A stretch of DNA of 32,454 nt from Bryobacterales bacterium (GTDB taxonomy: Bacteria > Acidobacteriota > Terriglobia > Bryobacterales > Bryobacteraceae). The number at the start of each line of letters is the position of its first letter. Position 1 is the stretch's first letter. The stretch is from NCBI GenBank assembly GCA_003166865.1, contig PMUP01000094.1, forward strand, positions 247 through 32,700. The letters are read 5' to 3'. The position numbers were made by a program, and so were the translations under genes. Shown in pieces: positions 23,353 to 32,454 of this stretch. The notes beneath the pieces are model-generated. The model saw nothing but the letters and a program-made list of their open reading frames with translations. It searched no databases and was not told the origin of the DNA.

Positions 23353-24717
23353 GTGAGCCCGGCCTCAGCGACAACCACTCGCGCGAGTCAGCCCAAAGCA
23401 AGCTTGGGCTACGCCTGGTACGTCGTCATTGTGCTGACGGCGCTCTACATGCTGTCGTTCGTCGACCGGACCATCCTCAGCCTGCTGGTCGGCTCCATCA
23501 AACGCGATCTCGGCATCAGCGACACCCGCATCGGATTGCTGCAAGGCTTGTCGTTCGCGCTGTTCTACACCATCATGGGCCTGCCGCTGGGCCGGCTGGC
23601 CGACACCCGCAGCCGCCGCAATCTGATCGCGGCCTGTGTGGTGGTCTGGAGCTTTTTCACCGGCGCCTGCAGCATCGCCAAGAGTTTTTGGTCGCTGTTT
23701 TTCACCCGCATCGGCGTGGGCGTCGGAGAAGCGGGCCTGTCGCCAGCGGCGTACTCGCTCATCTCGGACTACTTCCCGCCCGAGCGTCTGGGCGTCGCGA
23801 TCAGCGTCTACTACATGGGCGTGTTCCTGGGCTCCAGCTTGGCCCTGCTGGTTGGCGGGATGGTGGTGGACACGATGGCGCGAATTCACACCGTGACCCT
23901 GCCGCTGCTCGGAACCATCGCGTCATGGAGAGTGACATTTCTGATTGTCGGCGCGCCTGGGCTTTTGGGTGCACTGCTGGTGTACACGATTAAAGAGCCG
24001 GTGCGGAAGAACATGCTGCGAAGCGCCCAAGGCGTTGCGGCGCAACTGAGCTTCGGACAAGCGCTCGGGCAATTGCGCCTGCGCTGGCAGTCGCTGGCGG
24101 GCATTTCGCTGGGAATGGTTTTTCAATCCATGGCGAATTACGCGCTAATATCCTGGGGGCCGACGTACTTCTCGCGCGTGCATGGCTGGACGGCCGGACA
24201 ATCTGGAAGAGCTCTGGCGGCGATTTTGATCACCGCCGGTTGCGGCGGCATGTACACCGGGGGCCGCTTGAGCGACCGTTGGCAGCGGCGCGGGCTGGAC
24301 GAAGCCCCGATGCGCGTAATGGTGCTCGGCGCTATTGGAACGATCGTGCTGCTGCCCATCGGAACGCTGCTTGCGGACGTCCGCTGGACGCTCGCGTTTC
24401 TGTTCGCCGGCGTCTTCGCTCTCGCCCTGCCCATGGGCATCTCGGCGGCCGCGCTCCAGCGCATCTTCCCCAACCAGGTGCGCGGCGTGGTGTCGGCGTT
24501 GTACTTATTTGTCCTCAATATTGGCGGCCTCAGCCTGGGCCCGCTGCTGCCCGGCCTGTTCAACGATTATCTGTTCCACAACGGCAAGATGATCGGCTAC
24601 TCGCTCTCGATTACCATGGGCGGCGCGGCTGTGCTGATGCTGATCACGTTCCTGGCGGCGTATCGTTATTATCGCGCGCACTATCAACTGATGGCCGCAA
24701 CCACCGTCGCGGCCTAA
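23353..24717 (+). CDS. Major facilitator superfamily transporter, Spinster-like
   Basis: This 454-residue protein has about 12 predicted spans. MFS signatures: YMLSFVDRTILSLLVGSIKR in TM1/loop, the loop 2-3 motif GLPLGRLADTRSRRN, and RIGVGVGEAGLSPAAYSLIS in TM5, which is the Spinster/organic-acid sub-family pattern. The FVDRT start and VGEAGLSP are shared with bacterial Spinster homologues; substrates include lipids, sugars and organic anions. It begins at GTG 23353 with no clear ribosome binding site. The gene stands alone on the plus strand after the toxin-antitoxin locus. It might import the acids used by the fcs operon, but no shared transcript supports this. Confidence 0.92.
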   Translation: MSPASATTTRASQPKASLGYAWYVVIVLTALYMLSFVDRTILSLLVGSIKRDLGISDTRIGLLQGLSFALFYTIMGLPLGRLADTRSRRNLIAACVVVWSFFTGACSIAKSFWSLFFTRIGVGVGEAGLSPAAYSLISDYFPPERLGVAISVYYMGVFLGSSLALLVGGMVVDTMARIHTVTLPLLGTIASWRVTFLIVGAPGLLGALLVYTIKEPVRKNMLRSAQGVAAQLSFGQALGQLRLRWQSLAGISLGMVFQSMANYALISWGPTYFSRVHGWTAGQSGRALAAILITAGCGGMYTGGRLSDRWQRRGLDEAPMRVMVLGAIGTIVLLPIGTLLADVRWTLAFLFAGVFALALPMGISAAALQRIFPNQVRGVVSALYLFVLNIGGLSLGPLLPGLFNDYLFHNGKMIGYSLSITMGGAAVLMLITFLAAYRYYRAHYQLMAATTVAA

Positions 24718-24753
24718 TCACGGCACCGTAATTGCCTCCTGCCTCATCCAAAG

Positions 24754-26913
24754 ATGCGGCAACGCGATGAAGATGCGCGACGTTCGAACTGTTCGAGGGG
24801 GCATTTTGGGACACAGGTCCGGCGACTTGCCACACACGGCTGGATAATTTCCGCGGCTCTGCTGGCAATTCCCTGTATCGCGCAGCCGCCTGGGATTGTC
24901 TATTCCACCACCGTTCCTTATTCGGGTCCGAAATTTGGTACTGATTACTTCCCCTATCCGAATGTAAGCCTGGTGGTGACTGATGCATCTGGTAACACTT
25001 ACATCGCTGGATCTGTCGCTTCGAGTGGTTTGCCCGCTACTCCGGAGGTAGTGCAGCCTGGATATGCTGGCGGAACCTGTTTTTCTACTCCGTGTCCCGA
25101 CGCGTTCATTGCAAAGTTCGATTCAAACGGCCTGCTCATGTTCCTGACCTATCTGGGCGGCACCGGCAGCGACATTCCGAATGGTTTGGCAGTGGACGCA
25201 GCCGGCGATATCTACATCGGCGGGGAAACCACTTCCAGCGATTTCCCACTGGCCGGGACGCCGTGGCGGCCGACCTTGTCCAATCCGGGCACCTTTCTGA
25301 CGAAGCTCTCCGGAGATGGAAAGACTTTGATCTGGTCGACAGTCCTAAACGCAAGTTTGCTTCAATTGGCGCTTGCGCCGGATGGTTCCGTCTATTATTT
25401 TTCCGAAGCACTCCCAACACCCGGTATGCCCGGTGCGCCAATAGCGTTCAGTGTGACGAAGCTGACCGAGGACGGACAATTTGTAGCGTCTTTCAACCCG
25501 CCATTAGGGACTGATGCGTTCGCGGTTGGCGCCGATGGATCGGTGTACATCGGCGGAACGACCGGGGGCCCCGGCCTCACAGCCACACCAGACGCGTGGC
25601 AGACCACGCAGGGCGGGAATGTTGACGGCTTCGCCGCGAAAATGAATTCGAGTCTCTCGGGATTCGTCTGGCTTACTTTCGTGGGCGGGAACGGAAAGGA
25701 TTCCAAAAGGACCTTTCTCAACCTGATGCAGCCGGCAGCGGACGGCAGCTTGTGGGTGAGCGGAACCACAACCGATTCCACCTTCCCTGTTCTTCCGGGC
25801 GCGCTGGATTCGCAACTTCTTTTTCCCTCGGGTACCCAGTACCTGGTTCATATTTCCGCGGACGGATCGAAAGCGCTGGCGGCCACTCTCCTGCCTGGTT
25901 CGCTGACGACATTCGCGTTGGACTCCACCGGCAACGTGGTCTTTAGCGGGGGCGGTTTCCAGGCGACTCCAGGAGCGCAGTGGCCCTGCCAGCAGCCAAC
26001 TTATGGCGGGCACGATCCCGTCTTTTTCGGCAAAATCGACTCAGCCGGGCAACATCTGCTGTGGGGTACCTGGAGCGGTCCTTCGGTCCCCATCGGCGCC
26101 GTTGCGGTTGACGCAAAAGGAAACGCGATTGTCGCGGGCAACGTTCCTGGCCAGGAAGACATTACGTTGACCGCCATGACAACCGTACCCGGGCCGCCCA
26201 GGCTGGTGGCGTCTTGCATCGGTCAAGCGGCGTATCCGTATGTTTCGGGACCGCTCGCTCCGGGCGAAATTGTTTCGATCTACAACGCGGGTTTCGGACC
26301 CGAGCAAGGCGTTGGGGCGCTGCTGTCGGGAAACATGTTCGGGACCGAGTTGGCAGGCGTGCGGGTGCTCATCGAGGATACGCCGGTACCGCTGCTTTAT
26401 GTTTCGTCGGTGCAAATCAATCTGATCGCTCCCTATTTGTTGGATGGACGCGTCGCCGCCCATATTAAGATCGTGACGCCGTCCGCTACGTCGAACGAGG
26501 TGGTGCTGGGTGTGCGACCGTCAGCACCGGAGATCTTCGGAGTTTTAAACCAGGACGGCACGGTGAACAGCCCGGATCATCCGGCGGGCATCGGCGACAC
26601 GGTGGCGATGTTTGTATCTGGCGCAGGCCAGACGAACCCGCCCGGAGTGGATGGCGAGATTGCGACAGCGGCGGGGGGAACGCCGCTGCTTCCGATCAAG
26701 GTGGAATTGGAGACTGTCGCGCCGGCCAACGCTAGTGTTACCTATGCGGGCAACGCACCCGGACTGGTCTCAGGCGTTGTGCAAGTGAACTTTCAAGTAC
26801 CCTATCTAGTGCCGCCAATGGGTGCGATCGGCCCGGCACCGCCCTATCCTGCGACGATGCTTTTGTCCGTAGGAGGGAATGCCGCAGGTGGTGCCCTAAT
26901 CTGGTTCTGGTGA
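24754..26913 (+). CDS. Secreted SBBP-type beta-propeller protein with Solibacter C-terminal domain (TIGR03437)
   Basis: The protein has 719 residues. The N-terminus is long and basic, then hydrophobic (THGWIISAALLAIPCIAQPP, cleavage near 44), fitting a Sec signal. Residues 60-490 carry several propeller blades of the SBBP kind (DASGNTYIAGSVASSGLPAT, DAAGDIYIGGETTSSDFPLA, GADGSVYIGGTTGGPGLTAT, DAKGNAIVAGNV). Residues 500-719 form the TIGR03437 module: LAPGEIVSIYNAGFGPEQGV, TPVPLLYVSSVQINLIAPYL, VRPSAPEIFGVLNQDGTVNS, VAMFVSGAGQTNPPG. The role of such proteins is unknown; they are abundant in Solibacter and probably located at the surface. No obvious ribosome binding site precedes the ATG. Confidence 0.9.
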   Translation: MRQRDEDARRSNCSRGHFGTQVRRLATHGWIISAALLAIPCIAQPPGIVYSTTVPYSGPKFGTDYFPYPNVSLVVTDASGNTYIAGSVASSGLPATPEVVQPGYAGGTCFSTPCPDAFIAKFDSNGLLMFLTYLGGTGSDIPNGLAVDAAGDIYIGGETTSSDFPLAGTPWRPTLSNPGTFLTKLSGDGKTLIWSTVLNASLLQLALAPDGSVYYFSEALPTPGMPGAPIAFSVTKLTEDGQFVASFNPPLGTDAFAVGADGSVYIGGTTGGPGLTATPDAWQTTQGGNVDGFAAKMNSSLSGFVWLTFVGGNGKDSKRTFLNLMQPAADGSLWVSGTTTDSTFPVLPGALDSQLLFPSGTQYLVHISADGSKALAATLLPGSLTTFALDSTGNVVFSGGGFQATPGAQWPCQQPTYGGHDPVFFGKIDSAGQHLLWGTWSGPSVPIGAVAVDAKGNAIVAGNVPGQEDITLTAMTTVPGPPRLVASCIGQAAYPYVSGPLAPGEIVSIYNAGFGPEQGVGALLSGNMFGTELAGVRVLIEDTPVPLLYVSSVQINLIAPYLLDGRVAAHIKIVTPSATSNEVVLGVRPSAPEIFGVLNQDGTVNSPDHPAGIGDTVAMFVSGAGQTNPPGVDGEIATAAGGTPLLPIKVELETVAPANASVTYAGNAPGLVSGVVQVNFQVPYLVPPMGAIGPAPPYPATMLLSVGGNAAGGALIWFW

Positions 26914-27000
26914 TGCGCTCGGCCCTCCGGAAGCTATTGACCGCCCTAAAGTTCCTGCATGCAACAGCCGATCAACTAAACATCCGAGGAGGGTTGCGTT

Positions 27001-28260
27001 TTGAGCGTGCATGCGAGCCATGTAGCCGAAAGCACCGCGGCGCTGGAAGCGTCCGAATCGCTGGCGCTAGAAGCGCCCGAATCATTAGCCTTGCTGGATC
27101 GCCAAATCCTGGAGCGGCGGCTCCACGACAGCGAGCGGCACTTTCGAAGCTGGTTTGAAGACGCGCCGATCGCCTGCCACGAAGTGGACCGCGACGGACT
27201 GGTGTTGTGCGTCAATCAGGCTGAATGCGAGTTGTTTGGTTTTCACCCGGAAGAAATGCTCGGCCGGCCCATCTGGGAATTCATGGCCGCGGAGGACCGC
27301 GCAAAGACCAAGGCTGGACTTCTGCAGCGGATCGCGAGCGACCAGCCATTAGCGCCACTGGAACGCGAATACAAACGGCGGGATGGCTCCTCAGTCGTCA
27401 TGGAGATTCATCAGAAGCGCATTCGCGACGCAGCCGGCCACGCCACCGGCCTGCGCACGTTCCTGCTGGATATCACGCAGCGCAAGCGCGCCGAACAGAC
27501 GCTGCATGAGCAGGCCGAACAACTGGCGCGGTCGAACGGCGAGCTGGAACAGTTCGCCTACGTCGCCTCGCACGACTTGCAGGAGCCCCTGCGCAAAATC
27601 CAGGCCTTTGGCGATCGCTTAAAGAGCAAGTACGACGCGAGCCTCGGCCCGGACGGCGTCGACTACCTGGCGCGCATGCAAAACGCGGCCGCGCGCATGC
27701 AGGTGTTGATCCAAGATCTGCTCAGCTTATCGCGCGTCGCGAGCCACGCCAAGCCGTTTGCCGCAGTGGACTTGGGCGACGTGGTCCGGATGGTGATTTC
27801 CGATCTCGAAATCCGGATCCAAGAACGCAACGGGCGCGTGGAAGCCGCCGATTTGCCGGTGGTTTTCGGAGATCGCGGCCAGTTGGCGCAGTTGTTCCAG
27901 AACCTGATCGGCAACGGATTGAAGTTTCAAAAGCCGGGTGAGAACCCGGTGGTCAAGGTTTCGAGCGAAGCCGTTACGCTGCCCGATGTCGCTGCTGGTG
28001 GCGCTGGCGCCGCCTGGCGGATCACCGTCGAAGACAACGGTATTGGGTTCGACGAAAAATATCGCGACCGTATTTTTCAGATCTTCCAGCGTCTGCATGG
28101 ACGCAACGAGTACGAAGGAACGGGCATTGGCCTCGCGATCTGCCGCAAGATTGTGGAACGGCACGGAGGCGTCATTGCGGCCCAGAGCTCGCCGGGGGCG
28201 GGTGCGAAGTTCGTCATTACGCTGCCGCGGCAAACACCAGGAGAAAATCAACATGAGTAG
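27001..28260 (+). CDS. Cytoplasmic PAS-domain sensor histidine kinase
   Basis: The protein has 419 residues. It starts at TTG 27001, supported by GAGGAGGG 8 bases upstream. After an Ala/Glu-rich N-terminus, a PAS domain with PAC covers about 42-165 (WFEDAPIACHEVDRDGLVLC to FLLDITQRKRAEQ). The DHp helix has phospho-acceptor His 191 in FAYVASHDLQEPLRKI, the form typical of phytochrome-like kinases. The ATPase domain has LFQNLIGNGLKFQK (N box), VEDNGIGFDEK and GTGIGLAICRKIVERHGG. No membrane span is visible, so it senses in the cytoplasm, with the PAS ligand unknown. Its stop overlaps the following response regulator by 8 bases. Confidence 0.94.
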   Translation: MSVHASHVAESTAALEASESLALEAPESLALLDRQILERRLHDSERHFRSWFEDAPIACHEVDRDGLVLCVNQAECELFGFHPEEMLGRPIWEFMAAEDRAKTKAGLLQRIASDQPLAPLEREYKRRDGSSVVMEIHQKRIRDAAGHATGLRTFLLDITQRKRAEQTLHEQAEQLARSNGELEQFAYVASHDLQEPLRKIQAFGDRLKSKYDASLGPDGVDYLARMQNAAARMQVLIQDLLSLSRVASHAKPFAAVDLGDVVRMVISDLEIRIQERNGRVEAADLPVVFGDRGQLAQLFQNLIGNGLKFQKPGENPVVKVSSEAVTLPDVAAGGAGAAWRITVEDNGIGFDEKYRDRIFQIFQRLHGRNEYEGTGIGLAICRKIVERHGGVIAAQSSPGAGAKFVITLPRQTPGENQHE

Positions 28261-28717
28261 AATCGGAAAGCCCATCACCATTCTCTACGCCGACGACGAC
28301 GCCGAGGATCGCATGCTGGTGAAGGACGCCTGGGCCGAAAACCGCCTGGCCAACGAACTGCACTTCGTCGAGGATGGCGAGGAGCTGATGGACTACTTGC
28401 GGCGGCGCGGCCAATACACGCATCTCGCCGGCCAGCCGCTGCCGGGCATGATCCTGCTCGATTTGAACATGCCGAGGAAGGACGGCCGCGAGGCTTTGCA
28501 GGAGATCAAGGCCGATCCGCGCCTGCGCTCGATCCCGGTGGTGATCCTTACCACGTCCAAAGCCGAGGAAGATATTCTTCGAGCGTATGATCTGGGAGTG
28601 AATTCCTTTATTCTGAAGCCGGTGACGTTTCAATCGCTGGTGGATCTGACTCTTACACTCAGCAAGTATTGGTTCGAAGTCGTGGAGCTGCCCTCGGAAG
28701 CTACCGAGGCTGCATAG
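28253..28717 (+). CDS. Single-domain response regulator, Rcp1-like
   Basis: The protein has 154 residues and consists of one receiver domain: acidic pocket ADDDAED (13-19), phosphorylated Asp 70 (ILLDLNMP), Thr 100 (VVILTTSKAEEDILRAYDLG) and Lys 122 (FILKP). The long loop YLRRRGQYTHLAGQPLPG is typical of regulators partnered with phytochrome-like kinases (Rcp1 type). There is no output domain, so it may relay phosphate or bind partner proteins. ATG 28253 lies inside the last codons of the kinase. GGAGAAAA upstream is a weak ribosome site, so coupling is likely. The REC-kinase hybrid follows after 18 bases. Confidence 0.95.
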   Translation: MSRIGKPITILYADDDAEDRMLVKDAWAENRLANELHFVEDGEELMDYLRRRGQYTHLAGQPLPGMILLDLNMPRKDGREALQEIKADPRLRSIPVVILTTSKAEEDILRAYDLGVNSFILKPVTFQSLVDLTLTLSKYWFEVVELPSEATEAA

Positions 28718-28735
28718 CAGATCGGAGGTTCTCCG

Positions 28736-29950
28736 ATGGACACACGCGAGTTACGGGTCCTCATCGCCGACGACGATGAGGATGACTATATACTCACGCT
28801 TGATCTCCTGCAACGTATCGGCCGCCAGCGCTTCCGCGTGGACTGGATACCTTCCTACGAAGCCGCGCTCGAGGCCATCGAACTGAACCAGCACGACGTT
28901 TACCTGTTCGACTATCATCTCGGCCACTCCGACGGGCTGGCGCTGATGCGCGAAGCTTTGGCGCGCGGTTGCAAGGCGCCGATCATCCTGCTCACCGGCA
29001 CCGATGACTGGGAGACCGACGTTGAGGCCATGAAAGCCGGCGCGGCCGATTACCTGGTGAAGGGCCACCTGGACGCCCGTCTGCTGGAGCGCTCGATTCG
29101 CTATGCGCTGGAGCGGAAGCGCGCGCAAGAGGAGCTGCTCGAATACGCGCACGAGATCGAGCGCAAGAATCGCGACCTGGCGCAGGCCGTGAAGGTTTCG
29201 CAGGAAGCCACCAAACTCAAGAGCCAGTTCCTGGCGAACGTGAGCCATGAAATCCGAACGCCCATGAATGGCGTGCTGGGGATGACGGACTTGCTGCTGG
29301 ATACCGAACTGACGGCCGAACAGCGGGACTACGCCGAAACAGCCTACCGGTCCGCGGAAGCTTTGCTCGACATCATCGATAGCATTCTCGACTTGTCCAA
29401 GATCGAGGCGGGCAAACTGCAGCTGGATATCGTGGACTTCAGCCCGGCCGAGGTATTGCATGAGGTTCTGAAGCTGGTATCGGGGCGCGCGCGCAGCAAG
29501 GGCCTGAGGGTCACCACGGACGTCAGCGAAGAAGCGCACCAGCAGTTCCGCGGCGATCCGGTGCGGCTGCGCCAGGTGCTGTTGAATTTGGTGGCCAACG
29601 CAATCAAGTTCACCGAGTTCGGCGAAGTGTCGGTGAAGATCGACGTCGCCGACAGTTCCGAACACGGCGTGCAACTTCTGTTTGAGGTGCATGACACCGG
29701 CATCGGCCTGACCGCGGAGGCCCAGGCGCGCCTGTTCCAACCCTTTGTGCAAGCCGACGGATCCATCACGCGCAAGTACGGGGGCACGGGCTTGGGACTG
29801 GCGATTTCCAAACAGCTCATCGAGATGATGGGCGGCCGGGTGGGCGTGGATAGCCAGCCGGACCAAGGGTCGCGATTTTGGTTCACCGCGCGATTCCAAA
29901 GTGCGCGAGCGGCAGAGCCTTCAGTCACCCTCAATGCACCGGCGGCGTAG
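28736..29950 (+). CDS. Receiver-histidine kinase hybrid (N-terminal REC)
   Basis: The protein has 404 residues. REC domain 5-125: acidic ADDDEDD (11-17), Asp 59 in VYLFDYHLG, Thr 87 in LLTGTD, Lys 109 in YLVKG. A coiled-coil linker ([20 protein letters not shown], about 122-160) leads to the kinase: His 171 in [57 protein letters not shown] and [19 protein letters not shown]. Its N-terminal receiver suggests that its kinase is switched by phosphorylation from another kinase, such as the one at 27001. GGAGG lies upstream of ATG 28736. The last 20 bases overlap the convergent DHA2 gene. Confidence 0.94.
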   Translation: MDTRELRVLIADDDEDDYILTLDLLQRIGRQRFRVDWIPSYEAALEAIELNQHDVYLFDYHLGHSDGLALMREALARGCKAPIILLTGTDDWETDVEAMKAGAADYLVKGHLDARLLERSIRYALERKRAQEELLEYAHEIERKNRDLAQAVKVSQEATKLKSQFLANVSHEIRTPMNGVLGMTDLLLDTELTAEQRDYAETAYRSAEALLDIIDSILDLSKIEAGKLQLDIVDFSPAEVLHEVLKLVSGRARSKGLRVTTDVSEEAHQQFRGDPVRLRQVLLNLVANAIKFTEFGEVSVKIDVADSSEHGVQLLFEVHDTGIGLTAEAQARLFQPFVQADGSITRKYGGTGLGLAISKQLIEMMGGRVGVDSQPDQGSRFWFTARFQSARAAEPSVTLNAPAA

Positions 29951-31529
29951 CAGCACCACGCTTCACCGGTTTCATCAAGAGCATTAACGGAATCAGCGCC
30001 ACGCAAATCCAGGCCAGAATCCGGAACACATCGACGAAAGCCAGCATCGCGGATTGCCGCAACATTTCGCCGTAGAGCAGGGCCTGCGCCTGCTGGGCCG
30101 CTTGCGTGGGGTCGGATCCGGCGGCCTGTAGCCCAGCCTGCAAATTGTGGAGCCTCGCGGCATACGCCGGATTGAGCGACGTGATGTTGCCAGCCAGGTT
30201 GCTCTGCGAGATTTGCGCCATGCGCGTTTGCGCCGCGATGACCAGCGAGATTCCCACGCTGCCGCCCATGTTGCGGGTGAGATTGATCAAGCCTGTCGCG
30301 CTATTGGTTTTCTCGCGCGGAATGGACGCGAAGGCCATCACATTGACGGGCACGAACAGAAACGGCATGCCGGCGCGCGACATGGTCCAGGTGATCACGA
30401 AAGTCCAGAAGCCGGTTTGAAGGCTCAGCTCAGAAAGCCGGTACATTCCAGCGCCCAGGATGAGGAGCCCGCACACCACCAGCCAGCGGGGTTGAACGAC
30501 ACCCAGGAGCCGGCCGACCAGCGGCATCGCGAACAAAGTGACGATGCCTCCAGGCGAGAGCACCAAGCCCGCCCATTCGGCGGTGTATCCCATGAGTGTC
30601 TGCACCAGAATCGGAAGCAAGACAGTGGTGCCATAGAGCACCACGCCCATGGCGAACATCATGAAGGTGGCCACGGCGTAGTTCCGCTGTGCGAATAGAC
30701 GCAGATCCACCAGCGGCTCCGGTTGCCGCAACTCCCAGAGCACCACGCCGACGATGCCGAGGATGCCGACAACGGTACACCACACGATGAAGCGGGACTC
30801 AAACCAGTCGTCAGTTTGGCCTTTGTCGAGCACTACCTGTAAGAAGCCGAGGCCGACGCTCAGCAATCCCAGTCCGATGAAATCGATCTTGAGCCCCTGC
30901 TTTAATGTTTTGCGGATCATGTAGGGCGGATCAACGACGAACGCGATGGTCATCAGGATGGCCACCACTCCGACCGGAACATTGATGAAGAAGATCCAGC
31001 GCCAGGAAAAGCTATCGGTGATCCAGCCGCCGAACGTCGGACCGATGATGGGCGCCACCACGATGCCCATGCCGTACACAGCCATCGCCATGCCCTGCTT
31101 GGTGCGCGGGAAACTCTCCACCAGAATGGCTTGGGAGATGGGCTGTAAGCCGCCGCCGCCGGCGCCCTGGAGGATACGAAAGAAGATTAGCAGGGGAAGA
31201 TTCGGCGCCAAGCCACAAAGGAAGGAGCTGATGGTGAAGATGATGACGCAGCCGATGAAAAGGCGCTTGCGTCCAAGGAGCATGGAGAGCCAGCCGGTGA
31301 GCGGCAGCACGATGGCGTTCGAGATCAGATAGGAAGTAAGGACCCAGGTGCTTTCGTCGACGGTGGCCGAGAGACTACCGGCGATGTGCGGCAGCGAGAC
31401 GTTGGCAATGCTGGTGTCCAGCACTTCCATGAACGTCGCCAGCATCACCGTGGCCGCGATCAGCCAGGGACTGACGGCGGGAGTCCAGGGAACTTGGGGA
31501 TTAGCGACCGGCGTTTCGACTGTTGCCAC
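29931..31529 (-). CDS. DHA2-family multidrug exporter (EmrB/QacA type)
   Basis: This 532-residue protein has about 14 predicted spans. DHA2 signatures: [20 protein letters not shown] in TM1 (motif D1), [20 protein letters not shown] (motif A), [20 protein letters not shown] (motif B), and [20 protein letters not shown] (antiporter motif C). The last has the Gly/Pro pattern of proton-coupled drug efflux. Start is GTG 31527-31529. EmrB usually needs an EmrA adaptor and an outer-membrane channel, but neither is adjacent, although more genes could lie beyond this window. The TPR-coding gene upstream ends 28 bases before this start on the same strand. Confidence 0.95.
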   Translation of the reverse strand: MATVETPVANPQVPWTPAVSPWLIAATVMLATFMEVLDTSIANVSLPHIAGSLSATVDESTWVLTSYLISNAIVLPLTGWLSMLLGRKRLFIGCVIIFTISSFLCGLAPNLPLLIFFRILQGAGGGGLQPISQAILVESFPRTKQGMAMAVYGMGIVVAPIIGPTFGGWITDSFSWRWIFFINVPVGVVAILMTIAFVVDPPYMIRKTLKQGLKIDFIGLGLLSVGLGFLQVVLDKGQTDDWFESRFIVWCTVVGILGIVGVVLWELRQPEPLVDLRLFAQRNYAVATFMMFAMGVVLYGTTVLLPILVQTLMGYTAEWAGLVLSPGGIVTLFAMPLVGRLLGVVQPRWLVVCGLLILGAGMYRLSELSLQTGFWTFVITWTMSRAGMPFLFVPVNVMAFASIPREKTNSATGLINLTRNMGGSVGISLVIAAQTRMAQISQSNLAGNITSLNPAYAARLHNLQAGLQAAGSDPTQAAQQAQALLYGEMLRQSAMLAFVDVFRILAWICVALIPLMLLMKPVKRGAATPPVH

Positions 31530-31557
31530 GCGGGTCGCTCAGCTCCCTTCCACGCGT

Positions 31558-32454
31558 TTATTTTACGCTAGCGGCTGATGGGCGGTAGGTGGTGGGTGGT
31601 GGGTTCTTCTTCCACTCGGCTGCCTTCTCCGGCTTGCCCCACGCCTGATAGAGTTGCACAATCCATTCGCGGGCGCGATCCAGGTGATACCAGTCCCCAG
31701 CTGTCATTCGGTCTTTCCGCGCGAGCATTCCCTGATAGCCTTCGAGCAGCAGCGGTTCGGCTTCGGCGTATTTCTTCTGTCCAGTCAGGCTCGAGCCCAG
31801 CAGGCTCTCGGCCCGGAATCCCTGCCAATCGTCGGGCTGCTTCTTTCGATTGAACCCCATTGCCTCGCGCGCGAGAGGCTCGCTCTCGGCGAACTTCCCC
31901 TCCGATTGGTAGTCCAACGCCAGATCGGCCGCCGACGTCATGGTATCCGGGTTTTCCGAGCCCAACGCGTGCCGTCGCCCCGCCAGGGCCTGCGCGGTGT
32001 AAGTCTCCCCCATGGCGAATTTGCCTTGGCGTTGATACATGGAAGCAAGGTCCGCGAGGAAGACAAGGGTGGCGGGATGCTCCGAGCCCAGCACGCGCCT
32101 AGCGATTCCCAGGGTCTGGTTGAACAGCGCCTCGGCCTGCGTATACTTGCCCTGGGCGGCGTAGACGTCGGCGAGATTGTCCATGGAATACAGCGTTTCG
32201 AGATGCTCGGGACCCAGCCGCACACGGCGCCGGATCGCCAGGGTCTGGCTGAGGAGCGGCTCGGCCTGCGCGTACTTGCCCTGTTCGAAGTAGGTCGCGG
32301 CTAGATTGCCCATGCACCGCAGCGTGTCAGGATGCTCGGGACCCAGCACGCGGCGCTCGATCTCCAGGGTCTGGCTGAAGAGGGCCTCCGCTTGCGCGTA
32401 CTTGCCCTGTTGTATGTAGACGATGGCCAGATTGCTTATGGAACTCAGCGTGAC
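31558..32454 (-). CDS. Tetratricopeptide-repeat protein (kinesin light chain-type), partial
   Basis: The open frame runs from the right window edge to TAA 31558-31560. The 298 visible residues contain repeated 42-residue units: LAIVYIQQGKYAQAEALFSQ with ILG/VLGPEHPDTL, then LAATYFEQGKYAQAEPLLSQ, LADVYAAQGKYTQAEALFNQ and LASMYQRQGKFAMGETYTAQ. This TPR_10/TPR_12 form occurs in NB-ARC and kinase-linked proteins. After the repeats come a degenerate segment (LARKDRMTAGDWYHL) and a Pro-rich end. TPRs bind proteins; many Acidobacteria fuse them behind a Ser/Thr kinase, and the missing N-terminus could be one. The start is outside the window. Confidence 0.9.
   Translation of the reverse strand, partial: VTLSSISNLAIVYIQQGKYAQAEALFSQTLEIERRVLGPEHPDTLRCMGNLAATYFEQGKYAQAEPLLSQTLAIRRRVRLGPEHLETLYSMDNLADVYAAQGKYTQAEALFNQTLGIARRVLGSEHPATLVFLADLASMYQRQGKFAMGETYTAQALAGRRHALGSENPDTMTSAADLALDYQSEGKFAESEPLAREAMGFNRKKQPDDWQGFRAESLLGSSLTGQKKYAEAEPLLLEGYQGMLARKDRMTAGDWYHLDRAREWIVQLYQAWGKPEKAAEWKKNPPPTTYRPSAASVK

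Noticed and set aside
28751-29899. 382-codon minus-strand frame
   Set aside because: Antisense of the REC-kinase hybrid.

Overview
The window looks like chromosomal DNA of a soil Acidobacteriota, most likely of the Bryobacterales (Candidatus Solibacter) type. The main support is the protein at 24754-26913. It ends in a domain I recognise as the Solibacter C-terminal family (TIGR03437: an APGEIVSIY start, LLYVSSVQIN, NQDGTVNSP and VAMFVSGAGQT blocks). Further support comes from a PEP-CTERM surface protein, a Pkn-type serine/threonine kinase with a proline-rich extracytoplasmic tail, an NALRHGLTA family protein, generally high G+C, and frequent TTG/GTG starts. No rRNA, tRNA, CRISPR array or intact insertion sequence was seen.

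Left part (1-5168) is accessory DNA with much decay. It holds a VOC-family C-terminus, a resolvase remnant, a 31-bp tandem duplication, a PEP-CTERM protein, and a 600-bp stretch with almost no coding. A minus-strand cluster follows: truncated NmrA-like gene, YcaC-like hydrolase, 16-residue mini-ORF, cupin. A LysR regulator is divergent from it. Three tandem 81-bp hairpin units then stand directly before an unrecognised NALRHGLTA protein (5169-5933).

The middle (5970-16710) mixes housekeeping and regulatory genes: murJ and an M20 dipeptidase in one minus-strand unit, a divergent J-like protein that lacks HPD, a Phd/PIN toxin-antitoxin pair with a broken toxin, proS of the archaeal/eukaryotic type, an XRE-type relic, an FHA-GAF-AAA+-Fis sigma-54 activator, two small membrane proteins, and a Ser/Thr kinase.

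The right part begins with a minus-strand operon (gntR, bifunctional enoyl-CoA hydratase/3-hydroxyacyl-CoA dehydrogenase, feruloyl-CoA synthetase-like ligase, amidohydrolase-2). It could activate and shorten phenylpropanoid acids, with the GntR protein as the likely regulator. It is followed by a second antitoxin with a frameshifted PIN toxin, a Spinster-type MFS transporter, the Solibacter-type beta-propeller secreted protein, a soluble PAS histidine kinase overlapping an Rcp1-type response regulator, a REC-kinase hybrid, a DHA2 drug exporter, and a TPR protein running off the end.

A recurring theme is local gene decay. Both PIN toxins are broken while their antitoxins are intact. Resolvase, NmrA and XRE-type remnants are also present. 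All gene and family calls were made by reading the sequence; no database search was run.
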